NCBI GenBank assembly: GCA_964461295.1 | Contig: CAYWTX010000461.1 | Span: forward strand, 1 to 17,227 | Direction: 5' to 3' | DNA: 17,227 bases | Source: CAYWTX01 sp964461295 | GTDB taxonomy: Bacteria > Planctomycetota > Phycisphaerae > SM23-33 | In this document: one piece after another, positions 7,776-15,353 of the stretch | Layout: each line of letters begins with the position of its first letter | Position numbering within the stretch: position 1 is the first letter of the stretch | Notes under the pieces: model-generated | Told to the model about the DNA's origin: nothing | What the model saw: the letters and a program-made list of their open reading frames with translations, nothing else | The model's database searches: none | Position numbers and translations under genes: made by a program

Positions 7776-8999
7776 ATGAAGTTCTCCTATCAAGGGTATG
7801 ACAAGACCGGCAAGGAGGTGACGGGGTCGGTGGAGGCCGCCACAGCGGCCGACGGCACCACCCAGCTTCGCCGCCAGGGCATCTTCGTGGCGGAGATCGC
7901 CTCCGGGCATGTCGGCGGCGCGGCGGGGGCGGCGGCGCCTGTCACCGTAAGCGGGCGTCACCTCAAGACCCTGGCGATGTTCACGCGCCAGCTCTATGTG
8001 CTGGTCAAGAGCGGCACACCGCTGGCGCAGTCGCTGACGGCGATCCAAAAGCAGGTGAAGGGCGAGGCGTGGCAGGCGGTGATCCGCGACCTGCGCAATC
8101 GCCTGGAGGCGGGCTGCACGCTGCACGACGCGATGGAGGTCCACGCCAGGTACTTCGATTCGATCTACCGCGGCATGGTGATGGCGGGCGAGTCCAGCGG
8201 GAAGCTGGCGGAGATGCTGGAGCGTCTGGCCGGGCTGACGCGGAGCCGCCTGCACGTGCGGACGGCCGTGCGAGGGGCGATGGTCTATCCCTGCCTGCTG
8301 ATAGCGGTGGCGACGGGCGTCCTGGTGGTGCTGCTGGCGGTGGTGGTGCCGAAGTTCCAGGAGCTGTTCAAATCGATGGACGTGCCGCTGCCGCCGACGA
8401 CCCAGGCGATGATCGCCATCAGCGAAAGCCTGCGGTCGTACTGGTGGGCAGCGCTCGCCGCCGGCGCCGGCGTGGTGTTCGCCCTGCGGCGGTATCTCCA
8501 CTCGCCATCGGGGCGGAGGGTGGTGGACACGCTGCTGGTGCGGATGCCGAGGATCGGCGGCGTGACGCGCAACTTCGCCACGGCGAGCATCGTGCGACTG
8601 CTGGGGGTGCTGCTGAACAGCCACGTGCCGGTGCTGACGGCGATGCGGCTGACGCGATACGCCACGACGAACTCGCTGTACACGGAGCATATGGTGCGCG
8701 CGGAGGAGCGGGTGTCGCAGGGACAGGCCCTCAGCGCGACGTTCGAGGACAGCCCGCTGTTCAGCCCGTCGGTGTGCGAGGCGGCCCGTAGCGGCGAGAA
8801 GAGCGGGCAGGTCGGCGAACTGCTGCTGAACATGGCGGACTTTCTGGACGATGAGAACGAGGTGCTGCTGAAGGTGCTCACCAGCGTGATCGAGCCGGTG
8901 ATCCTGGTATTCATGGGATTGGTGGTGGGCTTGGTGGCCGTGAGCATGTTCGTTCCGTTGTTCGACCTGACGGCGATGACCAGCGGAGGCGGTTCGTGA
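7776..8999 (+). CDS. pilC: PilC/GspF-type inner-membrane platform protein
   Basis: This is the polytopic inner-membrane protein on which the PilB ATPase acts. The 407-residue length is normal for the family. It has two T2SSF domains, the first around 68-190 with the motif GESSGKLAEML (138-148) and the second around 268-390 with GEKSGQVGELL (340-350). Three membrane segments are visible at about 168-191, 222-238 and 374-396. The N-terminus MKFSYQGYDKTGKEVTGSVEA is typical. ATG at 7776 is preceded only by GAAGA. A 121-base gap separates it from pilB and holds short CCGG-rich repeats but no recognisable gene. Its TGA overlaps the pilM GTG (GTGA), so the two are probably translationally coupled. 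Confidence 0.93.
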   Translation: MKFSYQGYDKTGKEVTGSVEAATAADGTTQLRRQGIFVAEIASGHVGGAAGAAAPVTVSGRHLKTLAMFTRQLYVLVKSGTPLAQSLTAIQKQVKGEAWQAVIRDLRNRLEAGCTLHDAMEVHARYFDSIYRGMVMAGESSGKLAEMLERLAGLTRSRLHVRTAVRGAMVYPCLLIAVATGVLVVLLAVVVPKFQELFKSMDVPLPPTTQAMIAISESLRSYWWAALAAGAGVVFALRRYLHSPSGRRVVDTLLVRMPRIGGVTRNFATASIVRLLGVLLNSHVPVLTAMRLTRYATTNSLYTEHMVRAEERVSQGQALSATFEDSPLFSPSVCEAARSGEKSGQVGELLLNMADFLDDENEVLLKVLTSVIEPVILVFMGLVVGLVAVSMFVPLFDLTAMTSGGGS

Positions 9000-10018
9000 G
9001 TTGGCTGACGAGAAACCGAGGCCCCATCGGCCTGGACGTGGGCAGGCGGAGGATCAAGGCCGCTCAGTTCCACCGTTGCGGCGGCGTCTGGAGGTTGGGC
9101 GCCGTGGCGGACTTTCCGCGCGCCGAGGCGGCCGACGCCGTGACGGCGGAAGAAGCGGCCGGAATTCGCGAGCATCTCACCGCGTCGGGTTTCGCCGGCA
9201 ACGAGGCGGTGCTTGCGGTGCCGGCCGGGCAGGTGATGACGGGGATCATGGAACTGCCGCCGCGTGAAAGCGGCGTGCCGATCGAGTAGATCGCCCGGCG
9301 GGAGATGGCCCGCCTGCACCGTTGCGAGCCCGCCTCCATCGAGCTGGCGTGCTGGGACCTCCCCCGCCCGGCCCGGGCCGCCAACGTCACCTTGGTCATG
9401 GGCGTGGCGTGCGCCAACGACGACGCCAACCGGCTGCTGGACGCCTTCGAGGCCGGCGGGCTCCGCGTGCGCCGCCTGGACGTGCATGCCTCCGCGGCGG
9501 CCAGGGCCTGCCGGGCGACGACAATGTCGGTCACGGGGATCGTGGGAATCCTGGACCTGGCATGGACGGTGGGCAGACTCGTGCTGTGCCACCAGGACGT
9601 GGTGGTCTACGAACGCGACCTCGCCCACAGCGGGCTGGGCGCGCTGGTGGCCGCGACGGCGAAGGCGACCGGCGCCGAGGCCGCCCAGGCCGAGCAGGCG
9701 CTGTTTTCGCAAGGCCTGGCCGCCGAACCCGCCGAGGGCGAACGGGCGACGGCAGGCAAGAAATGGCTCCAGTCGCTGGTGGACGAGATGCAGATTCCCC
9801 TTTCGTATCTGGGCAGTCAGTACCCCGATTCACCCGTCCAGAAGCTGGTGTTGATCGGAGGCGGGGCCGCAATCCCCGGCCTGGCCGAGAGGCTGGGCGC
9901 CGCGCTGCGCCTGCCCGTACAGGTGGCGGCCCCGGCCGACGTGGCCGACTGTGCTTCGGCGGAGTTGACCCGCTCCGGCCCGGGCGCGACCTTTGCCGTC
10001 GGCCTGGCGCAGCCCTGA
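8996..10018 (+). pseudogene. pilM: PilM-like actin-fold pilus protein interrupted by an in-frame TAG at codon 98
   Basis: PilM is a cytoplasmic actin-like ATPase that binds the N-terminus of PilN and links the PilNOP complex to the motor. The N-terminal part has the first nucleotide-binding motif (GPIGLDVGRRRIKAAQF, residues 10-26). The C-terminal part has the adenosine motif LIGGGAAIPGLAERL. Between them, after LPPRESGVPIE, a TAG at 9287-9289 stops translation; the same frame then continues IARREMARLHRCEP and so on to the TGA at 10016-10018. In homologues as I recall them, this spot often reads IEQIARxE, so a CAG-to-TAG change fits. GGAGG upstream supports the GTG start at 8996. An ATG at 9305 could restart the second part, but its purine-rich stretch is too close to be a good ribosome site. 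It may be a true nonsense mutation, an assembly error, or read-through. Other genes in the window end in TAG, so a reassigned code is unlikely. Confidence 0.85.
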
Positions 10019-10031
10019 TGAAGGAACCCCC

Positions 10032-10649
10032 GTGCTGCTGGTGAACCTCATACCGACGTCGCGGAAGCAGGCATTGGCCAGGGCATGCCGATGCCGCCAT
10101 TGGTCGGCCGGGCTGTTGCTGTACGTCGGCGCCCTTGCGGCCACGTATATCGTCGCCCACCAGGTCGTGGGCGACAAGAGCGTGGCCCTGGCCGCCAGCG
10201 AAACGAAGATCGACGACGAGATCAGCGGCGCCGGCCGTCTCAAGGACGTGCTGGGCAGGAGCATCGCTTCGGCCCAATGGCAGCTTGAGACGGCGCGGTT
10301 CATCGGCCGACACCCCGACTGGAGCGTCCTGCTGACGGTCGTGGCGAGGCAGCTCGGCGAGGACGTTGTCCTGAGCAACATGGCCCTGACCCCAGTGAAG
10401 GCCGGCGGCGAGCCCGCGCCGGGGGGCAAGGTCAAGCCGCGCGGCGACGCCGAAATCATCCTTGTCGAGGTGGCCGGCATGGCGCAGTCGCAGCCGGCTG
10501 TTTCAGCCTTCATCCTTCGCTTGGAGAAGACAGGCGTGTTCGACAAAGTTCGGCTGCTGGGTACACAGCGGCAACCGTTCCTGACGGGCAGCGCGGTGAC
10601 CTTCCGGCTGGAGTGCACGTTGGAAGGCAGAGGCGGGAAGGGCTCGTGA
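10032..10649 (+). CDS. pilN: PilN-like pilus assembly inner-membrane protein
   Basis: PilN is a bitopic inner-membrane protein that pairs with PilO and holds PilM through its N-terminal INLLP-like motif. The 205-residue protein begins VLLVNLIPTSRKQ, which is that motif. A membrane segment follows at about 24-46 (WSAGLLLYVGALAATYIVA), and then a helical periplasmic stretch and a ferredoxin-like C-terminal domain. GTG at 10032 is chosen because AAGGA lies just upstream and because the NLIP motif must be near the N-terminus. It starts 13 bases after the end of the pilM frame and overlaps the pilO start by one base. It could equally be called GspL-C-like in a type II system. Confidence 0.85.
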   Translation: MLLVNLIPTSRKQALARACRCRHWSAGLLLYVGALAATYIVAHQVVGDKSVALAASETKIDDEISGAGRLKDVLGRSIASAQWQLETARFIGRHPDWSVLLTVVARQLGEDVVLSNMALTPVKAGGEPAPGGKVKPRGDAEIILVEVAGMAQSQPAVSAFILRLEKTGVFDKVRLLGTQRQPFLTGSAVTFRLECTLEGRGGKGS

Positions 10650-11215
10650 TGCGGGACTGGGTGAAGAAGGTGACTCTGCGCCAGATCGACCTGGCCGGCA
10701 TGGGAGCGTGCCTGGCGGCCGGGGCGATCTTCGCGATCCTGTGCGTCATGCCGCTGGTGGATCGCAGCGACGCGTTCGCCCGCACGCAGGCGCAACTGGA
10801 CCGCCGACGCCAACAGTCGCAGGAGGCGACCCGCGACGTAGCCATCATGAAGAACCGCCTGGCCGGCATCCGCAAGCAACTGGCCGACCACCCCTTCCAG
10901 ATCCAGACGAACTACCATCTCAACCAGCGGCTCGCCCAACTGACCGAGGCCGCCTCGCAGGCGGGGATGTCCATCGACCAGGTGCAGCCGCAGGCCCCCG
11001 TGAACCACCCGCGGTTTGAGACCGTGCCCATCCGACTGATCGGCAGCGGGTCGTACCCCGTCTGCACGCAGTTCCTTCACGGGCTGCTCAATCGCTTCCC
11101 GGACACGTCGATCGAGTCGTTCCAGGTTTCGGGCGACCCCGCCAAGCCCCAGTCTCCCGCGACGATCCAGGTCAACCTGCTGTGGTACGCGGCGGTAAAA
11201 CCGCGAACCGAGTAG
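10649..11215 (+). CDS. pilO: PilO-like pilus assembly inner-membrane protein
   Basis: PilO dimerises with PilN in the inner-membrane alignment complex. The 188 residues contain a short cytoplasmic tail, a membrane segment at about 15-37, a charged coiled-coil-like helix (about 40-85, FARTQAQLDRRRQQSQEATR) and a ferredoxin-like periplasmic domain (about 105-183, ending IQVNLLWYAA). The ATG overlaps the pilN stop (TGATG), so translation is likely coupled; a GTG one codon earlier is also possible. The order after pilN, size and topology are the main support, since sequence conservation in this family is low. Confidence 0.8.
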   Translation: MRDWVKKVTLRQIDLAGMGACLAAGAIFAILCVMPLVDRSDAFARTQAQLDRRRQQSQEATRDVAIMKNRLAGIRKQLADHPFQIQTNYHLNQRLAQLTEAASQAGMSIDQVQPQAPVNHPRFETVPIRLIGSGSYPVCTQFLHGLLNRFPDTSIESFQVSGDPAKPQSPATIQVNLLWYAAVKPRTE

Positions 11216-11357
11216 GATTGCCCGTTGTCGATTGCGGAACCCTCCGTTGGCGTCGATTGGTCGCTCTGCTCCCATCCCCATGGTCCCCGATCGCCGCAAT
11301 CCTTCTCCCTGGTTGGCAAGCGGGAGACCCGGTCGGCCCGCGGCGAACTCCCCCAAT

Positions 11358-11381
11358 ATCGGCGATTGGCAATCGGCGATT
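11358..11381. repeat. direct repeat of ATCGGCGATT in the pilO-pilP gap
   Basis: ATCGGCGATT occurs at 11358-11367 and 11372-11381, separated by GGCA. The middle also forms a short inverted repeat (CGATT-GGC-AATCG). GTCGATTG occurs twice at the other end of the same gap (11227 and 11252). The 204-base gap is unusual inside an otherwise tight operon and has no recognisable gene. Confidence 0.55.
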
Positions 11382-11419
11382 CCACATCGTCTACTTCCTC
11401 TGTTACGAGAGGACTAGCC

Positions 11420-11965
11420 ATGCGAAAGAAGATCCTGGTGGGCATCTGCGTTGCGGCGGTGGGCGTCTTCCTGGCCGATCGGCTCCTGACGGGCGTGACC
11501 CCCGGAGCGGCCGAGGCCGAAGCCGCCGGCGTCGTCGAGTCGATGGCCAAGGCGGCACAGCCCTCGAGCCAGGGCGAGTCGCCGCTCGGGCAGGATGCGG
11601 GCAAAGCGGTTCGCACGATGATCGCCGACCGCCTGGACCGCCAGGCGGCGCACGCGTCGGACAACCAGCCGGTGCGAGACGCTTTCTGTGCCGGCACGTC
11701 GTGGATCGGGGCGCCCAAGTCGCCCGCCGCCACGACGACTTCCGACGAGGCAAGAGCGCGCGAGTTCGCCGCGCAACACAAGCTCACGGCCACTTTCGTG
11801 GGCGCCGAGGACGGGCGGGCCATCGTCGATGGCCGCGGCCTCATGGTCGGCCAGACGCTCGATGGCTTCACGCTGGTGTCGGTGGACCGCGTCTCCGCTC
11901 AATGGACCCGCGAAGGCGTCGAAGTGCGGCTGACGCTTCAGCCGGCGACGGCCGAGGGGCAGTGA
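11420..11965 (+). CDS. PilP/GspC-like membrane-anchored periplasmic protein, last gene of the pilus operon
   Basis: The 181-residue protein starts with a membrane anchor or uncleaved signal (about 5-23, ILVGICVAAVGVFLADRLL). An Ala-rich linker follows, and then a small beta domain at about 120-175 (KLTATFVGAEDGRAIVDGRG, MVGQTLDGFTLVSVD, VEVRLTL). That domain resembles the homology region shared by PilP and GspC, which contacts the secretin. Unlike classical PilP it has no lipobox, so the anchor is more GspC-like. AGAGGA lies about six bases before the ATG at 11420. It lies 204 bases after pilO and is followed by a strong terminator. The family call rests on the beta domain and gene order and is moderate. 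Confidence 0.65.
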   Translation: MRKKILVGICVAAVGVFLADRLLTGVTPGAAEAEAAGVVESMAKAAQPSSQGESPLGQDAGKAVRTMIADRLDRQAAHASDNQPVRDAFCAGTSWIGAPKSPAATTTSDEARAREFAAQHKLTATFVGAEDGRAIVDGRGLMVGQTLDGFTLVSVDRVSAQWTREGVEVRLTLQPATAEGQ

Positions 11966-12047
11966 CCCCGGCGGGCGGGACCGCGGCGGAAGCAGCCATG
12001 GAGGTGGCGGAACTTCCAGAGCAATGCCTCACAAGCCGTTTCGCACG

Positions 12048-12086
12048 GGCTCTGATCGTGTGGCGCGATCAGAGCCGAACTTTTTT
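12048..12086 (+). terminator. strong intrinsic terminator of the pilus operon
   Basis: An 11-bp perfect stem (12048-12058 GGCTCTGATCG paired with 12066-12076) has a 7-base loop. Six T residues (12081-12086) follow four bases after the stem. It lies 83 bases after the PilP-like stop and marks the end of the operon. Confidence 0.9.
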
Positions 12087-12092
12087 GTTGCA

Positions 12093-12121
12093 TTGACAGG
12101 TCCGATGTGGACAAGTAGCAT
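12093..12121 (+). promoter_or_regulatory. predicted sigma70 promoter of the small lipoprotein gene
   Basis: A perfect TTGACA (12093-12098) is followed after 17 bases by TAGCAT (12116-12121, 4 of 6 consensus positions). It sits 7 bases after the T-run of the upstream terminator, giving a leader of about 40 bases before the ATG at 12170. Confidence 0.7.
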
Positions 12122-12169
12122 CTCGTCCACGCGGATGTGACACCGCAACGTCGTAAGGGAGACGGATCG

Positions 12170-12391
12170 ATGAAGAAGCTGCTGGTTGCTGCCGTATTGG
12201 GCCTCAGTGCCTTTGCTGGCGGGTGCAGTTCGTACTGCCCCAACCTGGTCGACAGTGGCGTGGAACGCCACAACCGCCTCCAGCTCATCCACAACATCAA
12301 CTGCCGCGAGCTGGTCGACGACTGGGATTTCTTCTGGTTGCAGGAACGCGCCTCGAACCTTACGTACTTCCACCCCCGCGTGCCGTACTAG
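12170..12391 (+). CDS. small lipoprotein of unknown function
   Basis: The 73-residue protein has a lipoprotein signal peptide: MKKLLVAAVLGLSAFAGGC with Cys19 as the lipidation site. The mature part is about 55 residues and contains two more cysteines (SYCPN, INCRE) and an aromatic/charged C-terminal half (LVDDWDFFWLQERASN). I recognise no domain and propose no function. It has its own predicted promoter and terminator, so it is a single-gene unit, not part of the pilus operon. GGGAG upstream supports the ATG at 12170; the frame is open about 11 codons further but without a signal sequence. Confidence 0.8.
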   Translation: MKKLLVAAVLGLSAFAGGCSSYCPNLVDSGVERHNRLQLIHNINCRELVDDWDFFWLQERASNLTYFHPRVPY

Positions 12392-12420
12392 CCGTTACGC
12401 TGTGCGCATAGAGTGTTCGC

Positions 12421-12458
12421 GGGCCTCCGTCTCCGTCGGGGACGGAGGCCCTTGTTTT
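12421..12458 (+). terminator. intrinsic terminator of the lipoprotein gene
   Basis: GGGCCTCCGTC (12421-12431) and GACGGAGGCCC (12441-12451) form a perfect 11-bp stem with a 9-base loop, followed directly by TTGTTTT. It lies 29 bases after the lipoprotein stop. Confidence 0.88.
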
Positions 12459-12569
12459 GGGCGCACACGCGCCCGCCCCAGCTTGTTTCGCGGCGATCTC
12501 TCCCTCCACTTGCTTTCGCCCGCGGCCTGCCGTACCTTCGCCTGCCCCCCAAGGGGCGAGGAGACGTGC

Positions 12570-13769
12570 ATGGACAAGGTCCGGTTCGGCGTGCTGGGGC
12601 TGGGGTACATCGGCGCCAGGCACGCCCGGGAAATCGAGGCTGCCAACAGCGGCGAGTTCACGCTCGCCGCCCTCGCCGACATCAGCGACGGCCTCGCGCG
12701 CCGCGCGGCCGAGAAGTTCGACGTCCCCGTCTTCACCAGCGCCGAGGACCTGTTTGCCTCCGGGCTGTGCGACGCCGTGATCGTGGCCGTGCCCCACTGC
12801 TGGCACCCGCCGCTGGTGGTGCAGGCCGCCCGGGCCGGGCTGCACGTGCTGTGCGAGAAGCCGCTGGGGGTGTCGGTCGGTCCCGCCCGCGCGATGATCG
12901 AGCAGTGCCGCCGCAACAAGGTCGCCCTCGGCGTCATCTTTCAGCATCGCACGCGCGCGGACATGCTGCTGGCCAAGCGGCTGATCGACTCCGGCCGCAT
13001 CGGCCGCATCTGGCGGATCAGCATGGTCTGCACGATGTATCGCACACAGGCGTACTACGACCAGGGCGCGTGGCGCGGCACCTGGGACGGCGAGGGCGGC
13101 GGCGTCATGGTCAACCAGGCCCCCCACCCGCTGGACCTGTTCCAGTGGCTGGGCGGAATGCCCAGCCGCGTGCACGCCGTGGCCCAGACGCGCCTGCACG
13201 ACATCGAGGTCGAGAACACCGTCGAGGCGATTCTCGAGTACCCCGACCAGCAGATGGGGCACTTCTACTTCACCACGGCCCAGGCCCCCGGCACCGAGCG
13301 GTTCATCATCATCGGCGACAAGGGCAGCATCTGCATCGAGGACGGCAGGCTGAAACTCGCCAATCTGCCCATGGCGATGGCCAGGCACATCAGGAATTGC
13401 AGGTTCGCCGGTGCGGACGACCCGGCGGGCAAGCTCCCGGCCGAGTGGATCGACCAGAAACTGCCCAAGCGGCGAGGCGGCGGCCATCTGGACGTGGTCC
13501 GGGCATTCGCCCGCCACGTGCTGCGTGGCGAACCGATGGTCGCCTCCGGCGAGGAGGCCATCAACGAACTGGAGATCAGCAACGCCGTCTACCTCTCGGC
13601 GTTCGAGCACCGGCCGGTGGACGTCCCGGTGGACGCGGCCCGCGTCGAGCGGCTGCTGAACCGGCTGCAGAGGCAGCGTTCGACCGGCCGCGGCGGCGAC
13701 CAGCGCAGGAAGGCCAACGCGGCGCTGCGGAAGGTCCTGGCGCAAGGGAGTAGAAGATCCCACGGATGA
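12570..13769 (+). CDS. Gfo/Idh/MocA-family NAD(P)-dependent oxidoreductase
   Basis: A cytoplasmic dehydrogenase of the glucose-fructose/inositol dehydrogenase family, which oxidises or reduces a sugar or polyol hydroxyl. The 399 residues have an N-terminal Rossmann fold (GVLGLGYIGARHA, 7-19) and the family signature LHVLCEKPLGV with Glu96-Lys97-Pro98. The C-terminal alpha/beta domain carries VNQAPHPLDLF, where His186 and Asp189 match the conserved HxxD substrate site. GAGGAG six bases before the ATG fixes the start. The 13-residue stretch before the stop is basic and unconserved, and the stop codon lies inside a long inverted repeat. Upstream TTGCTT (12510) and TACCTT (12533), 17 bases apart, are a weak possible promoter. 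The enolase-like and isomerase-like genes next door point to a sugar or sugar-acid pathway; the substrate is unknown. Confidence 0.9.
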   Translation: MDKVRFGVLGLGYIGARHAREIEAANSGEFTLAALADISDGLARRAAEKFDVPVFTSAEDLFASGLCDAVIVAVPHCWHPPLVVQAARAGLHVLCEKPLGVSVGPARAMIEQCRRNKVALGVIFQHRTRADMLLAKRLIDSGRIGRIWRISMVCTMYRTQAYYDQGAWRGTWDGEGGGVMVNQAPHPLDLFQWLGGMPSRVHAVAQTRLHDIEVENTVEAILEYPDQQMGHFYFTTAQAPGTERFIIIGDKGSICIEDGRLKLANLPMAMARHIRNCRFAGADDPAGKLPAEWIDQKLPKRRGGGHLDVVRAFARHVLRGEPMVASGEEAINELEISNAVYLSAFEHRPVDVPVDAARVERLLNRLQRQRSTGRGGDQRRKANAALRKVLAQGSRRSHG

Positions 13770-13866
13770 CACGAACGAAGAGCGAATTGCACGAAGAAGA
13801 GACCGCTCGGCTTCTTCGTGACACTCTTCTTATCGTGTAATTCGCATCTGTTCGTGCAATTCGTGG
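13760..13866. repeat. long imperfect inverted repeat (about 43-bp arms) between the oxidoreductase and enolase-like genes
   Basis: The left arm (13760-13801) read forward aligns with the reverse complement of the right arm (13824-13866): both start CCACG, both contain CACGAAC, GCGAATT, CACGA and AGAAGAG in the same order, with few mismatches and one length difference. The centre is about 22 bases. The element fills nearly the whole intergenic space, and the left arm includes the last codons and stop of the oxidoreductase gene. It may be a dispersed MITE-like or REP-like element, or a bidirectional hairpin terminator; no transposase is present. Confidence 0.7.
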
Positions 13867-13896
13867 TCTCCGGCTCCGTAGAGAGAAGAACTACCC

Positions 13897-15291
13897 ATGG
13901 GAAAACCAACCGATATCCGCCCTGTTGACGCGCAGCTCTTCTTCCTCCCCGTCCAGACGCGGGTGCCGCTGAAGTTCGGGCCCGAGACGCTCACGTGCGT
14001 CACCTGCGCCCGCGTGCGGCTGACGGTCGAGGGCGCTGCCGGACGGGCCGAGGGATGGGGCGAGACGCCGCTCAGCGTGCAGTGGGTCTGGCCGAGCAGC
14101 CTCAGCTACGAGGATCGCCACGAGGCGTTGAAAGCGTTCTGCGTCAAGCTGGCCGAGGCGTACGCGCGGTTCGACCGCCGCGGGCACGCGATGGAGGTCG
14201 GCGCCGCGTTCCTCGCCGAGCGGTTGGGCGAGCTGACCGCCGCGTTCAACGCCTCCCGCCCGGGGCGCGAGCCGATGCCCTACCTCGCCGCGCTGGTCTG
14301 CGCCTCTTTGTTCGACATCGCCCTGCACGACGCGTTCGGCAAGCTCGCCGGCCGCTGCGTCTACGAAACATACACGCGCGAGTTCATGACCCGCGACCTG
14401 GGCAGCTACCTTGCCGCCGCCGACGGAAGCGACGTGAGCTTCGTCGGCCGCTACCCGGCCGACTACCTCGTCTTCCCTCGCCCGCGGCGGCTGCCGGCAT
14501 GGCACCTCGTGGGCGGCAAGGACCTGATCGACGAATCGGAATTGACGGGCGGCGAGCCGACCGACGGCTACCCGGTGCTGCTGCGGGACTGGATCCGCCG
14601 CGACGGCCTGACGTGCCTGAAGGTGAAGCTGCGCGGCGACGACGCGAAGTGGGACTACGACCGGCTGACGCGCGTCGGGCGCATCGCCGTTGAGGAAGGC
14701 TGTTTGTGGTTGACCAGCGACTTCAACTGCACCGTGACCGACCCCGGCTACGTCAACGAGATCCTCGACCGCCTGGTCGTCGAGCAACCGCGCGTCCACG
14801 GCATGATCCTCTACGTCGAGCAGCCGTTCCCGTACGATCTGGAGCAGCACCGCATCGACGTGCACAGCGTCTCGGCCCGCAAGCCGTTGTTCATGGACGA
14901 GAGCGCCCACGACTGGAAGCTGGTCAAGCTTGGGCGCGCGCTCGGCTGGACGGGCGTGGCGCTCAAGACGTGCAAGACGCAGACAGGGGCGATGCTGAGC
15001 CTGTGCTGGGCGAAGGCGCACGGCATGACGCTGATGGTGCAGGACCTGACCAACCCGATGCTGGCCCAGGTCCCCCACTGCCTGCTGGCCGCCCACGCCG
15101 GCACGATCATGGGCGTGGAGACCAACGCGATGCAGTTCTACCCGGCCGCGTCGGCGCCGGAGGCGGCCGTCCATCCGGGGTTGTACACGCGGCGAGCCGG
15201 ATGCGTGGATCTCTCGACGATCCGCGGTCCGGGCTTCGGTTACCGCGTGGACGAAGTCCGCCGCGACCTGCCGCCGGCCGTGGTGGGTTGA
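13897..15291 (+). CDS. enolase-superfamily (mandelate racemase-like) protein, probable sugar-acid dehydratase or racemase
   Basis: Members abstract a proton alpha to a carboxylate using Mg2+, most often to dehydrate a sugar acid. The 464 residues are longer than the usual 380 or so. An N-terminal capping domain is followed by a barrel whose sites can be read in order: K242-V-K244 (the KxK base motif), SDFN with Asp275, VEQP with Glu308, DES with Asp334-Glu335 as metal ligands, and ALKTCKTQTG with Lys357/Lys360 near the opposite base. PGFGYRVDE closes the capping domain. ATG at 13897 lies just after a purine-rich GAGAGAAGAA. It is cytoplasmic. It follows the Gfo/Idh/MocA gene on the same strand after an inverted repeat. 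The extra length (insert around 155-220, PADYLVFPRPRRLPAWHL) makes the substrate hard to guess. Confidence 0.85.
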   Translation: MGKPTDIRPVDAQLFFLPVQTRVPLKFGPETLTCVTCARVRLTVEGAAGRAEGWGETPLSVQWVWPSSLSYEDRHEALKAFCVKLAEAYARFDRRGHAMEVGAAFLAERLGELTAAFNASRPGREPMPYLAALVCASLFDIALHDAFGKLAGRCVYETYTREFMTRDLGSYLAAADGSDVSFVGRYPADYLVFPRPRRLPAWHLVGGKDLIDESELTGGEPTDGYPVLLRDWIRRDGLTCLKVKLRGDDAKWDYDRLTRVGRIAVEEGCLWLTSDFNCTVTDPGYVNEILDRLVVEQPRVHGMILYVEQPFPYDLEQHRIDVHSVSARKPLFMDESAHDWKLVKLGRALGWTGVALKTCKTQTGAMLSLCWAKAHGMTLMVQDLTNPMLAQVPHCLLAAHAGTIMGVETNAMQFYPAASAPEAAVHPGLYTRRAGCVDLSTIRGPGFGYRVDEVRRDLPPAVVG

Positions 15292-15353
15292 GCGAAGTCC
15301 GGGAGCTTGCGTTGCCGCAACCGGTGCGCATGCGGCGAGGCGTGGGACGGCGG

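Noticed and set aside
9305..10018. Second part of pilM treated as a separate gene starting at ATG 9305
   Set aside because: Homology continues unbroken from before the TAG, and the purine stretch directly touching the ATG is not a usable Shine-Dalgarno site.
11998..12096. Short ORF of 32 codons beginning MEVAELPEQ after the pilP-like gene
   Set aside because: It reads straight through the strong intrinsic terminator, has no ribosome site and resembles nothing I know.
15292..15353. Terminator between the convergent enolase-like and isomerase-like genes
   Set aside because: Only a 5-bp stem (TTGCG/CGCAA) without a T-run is present.
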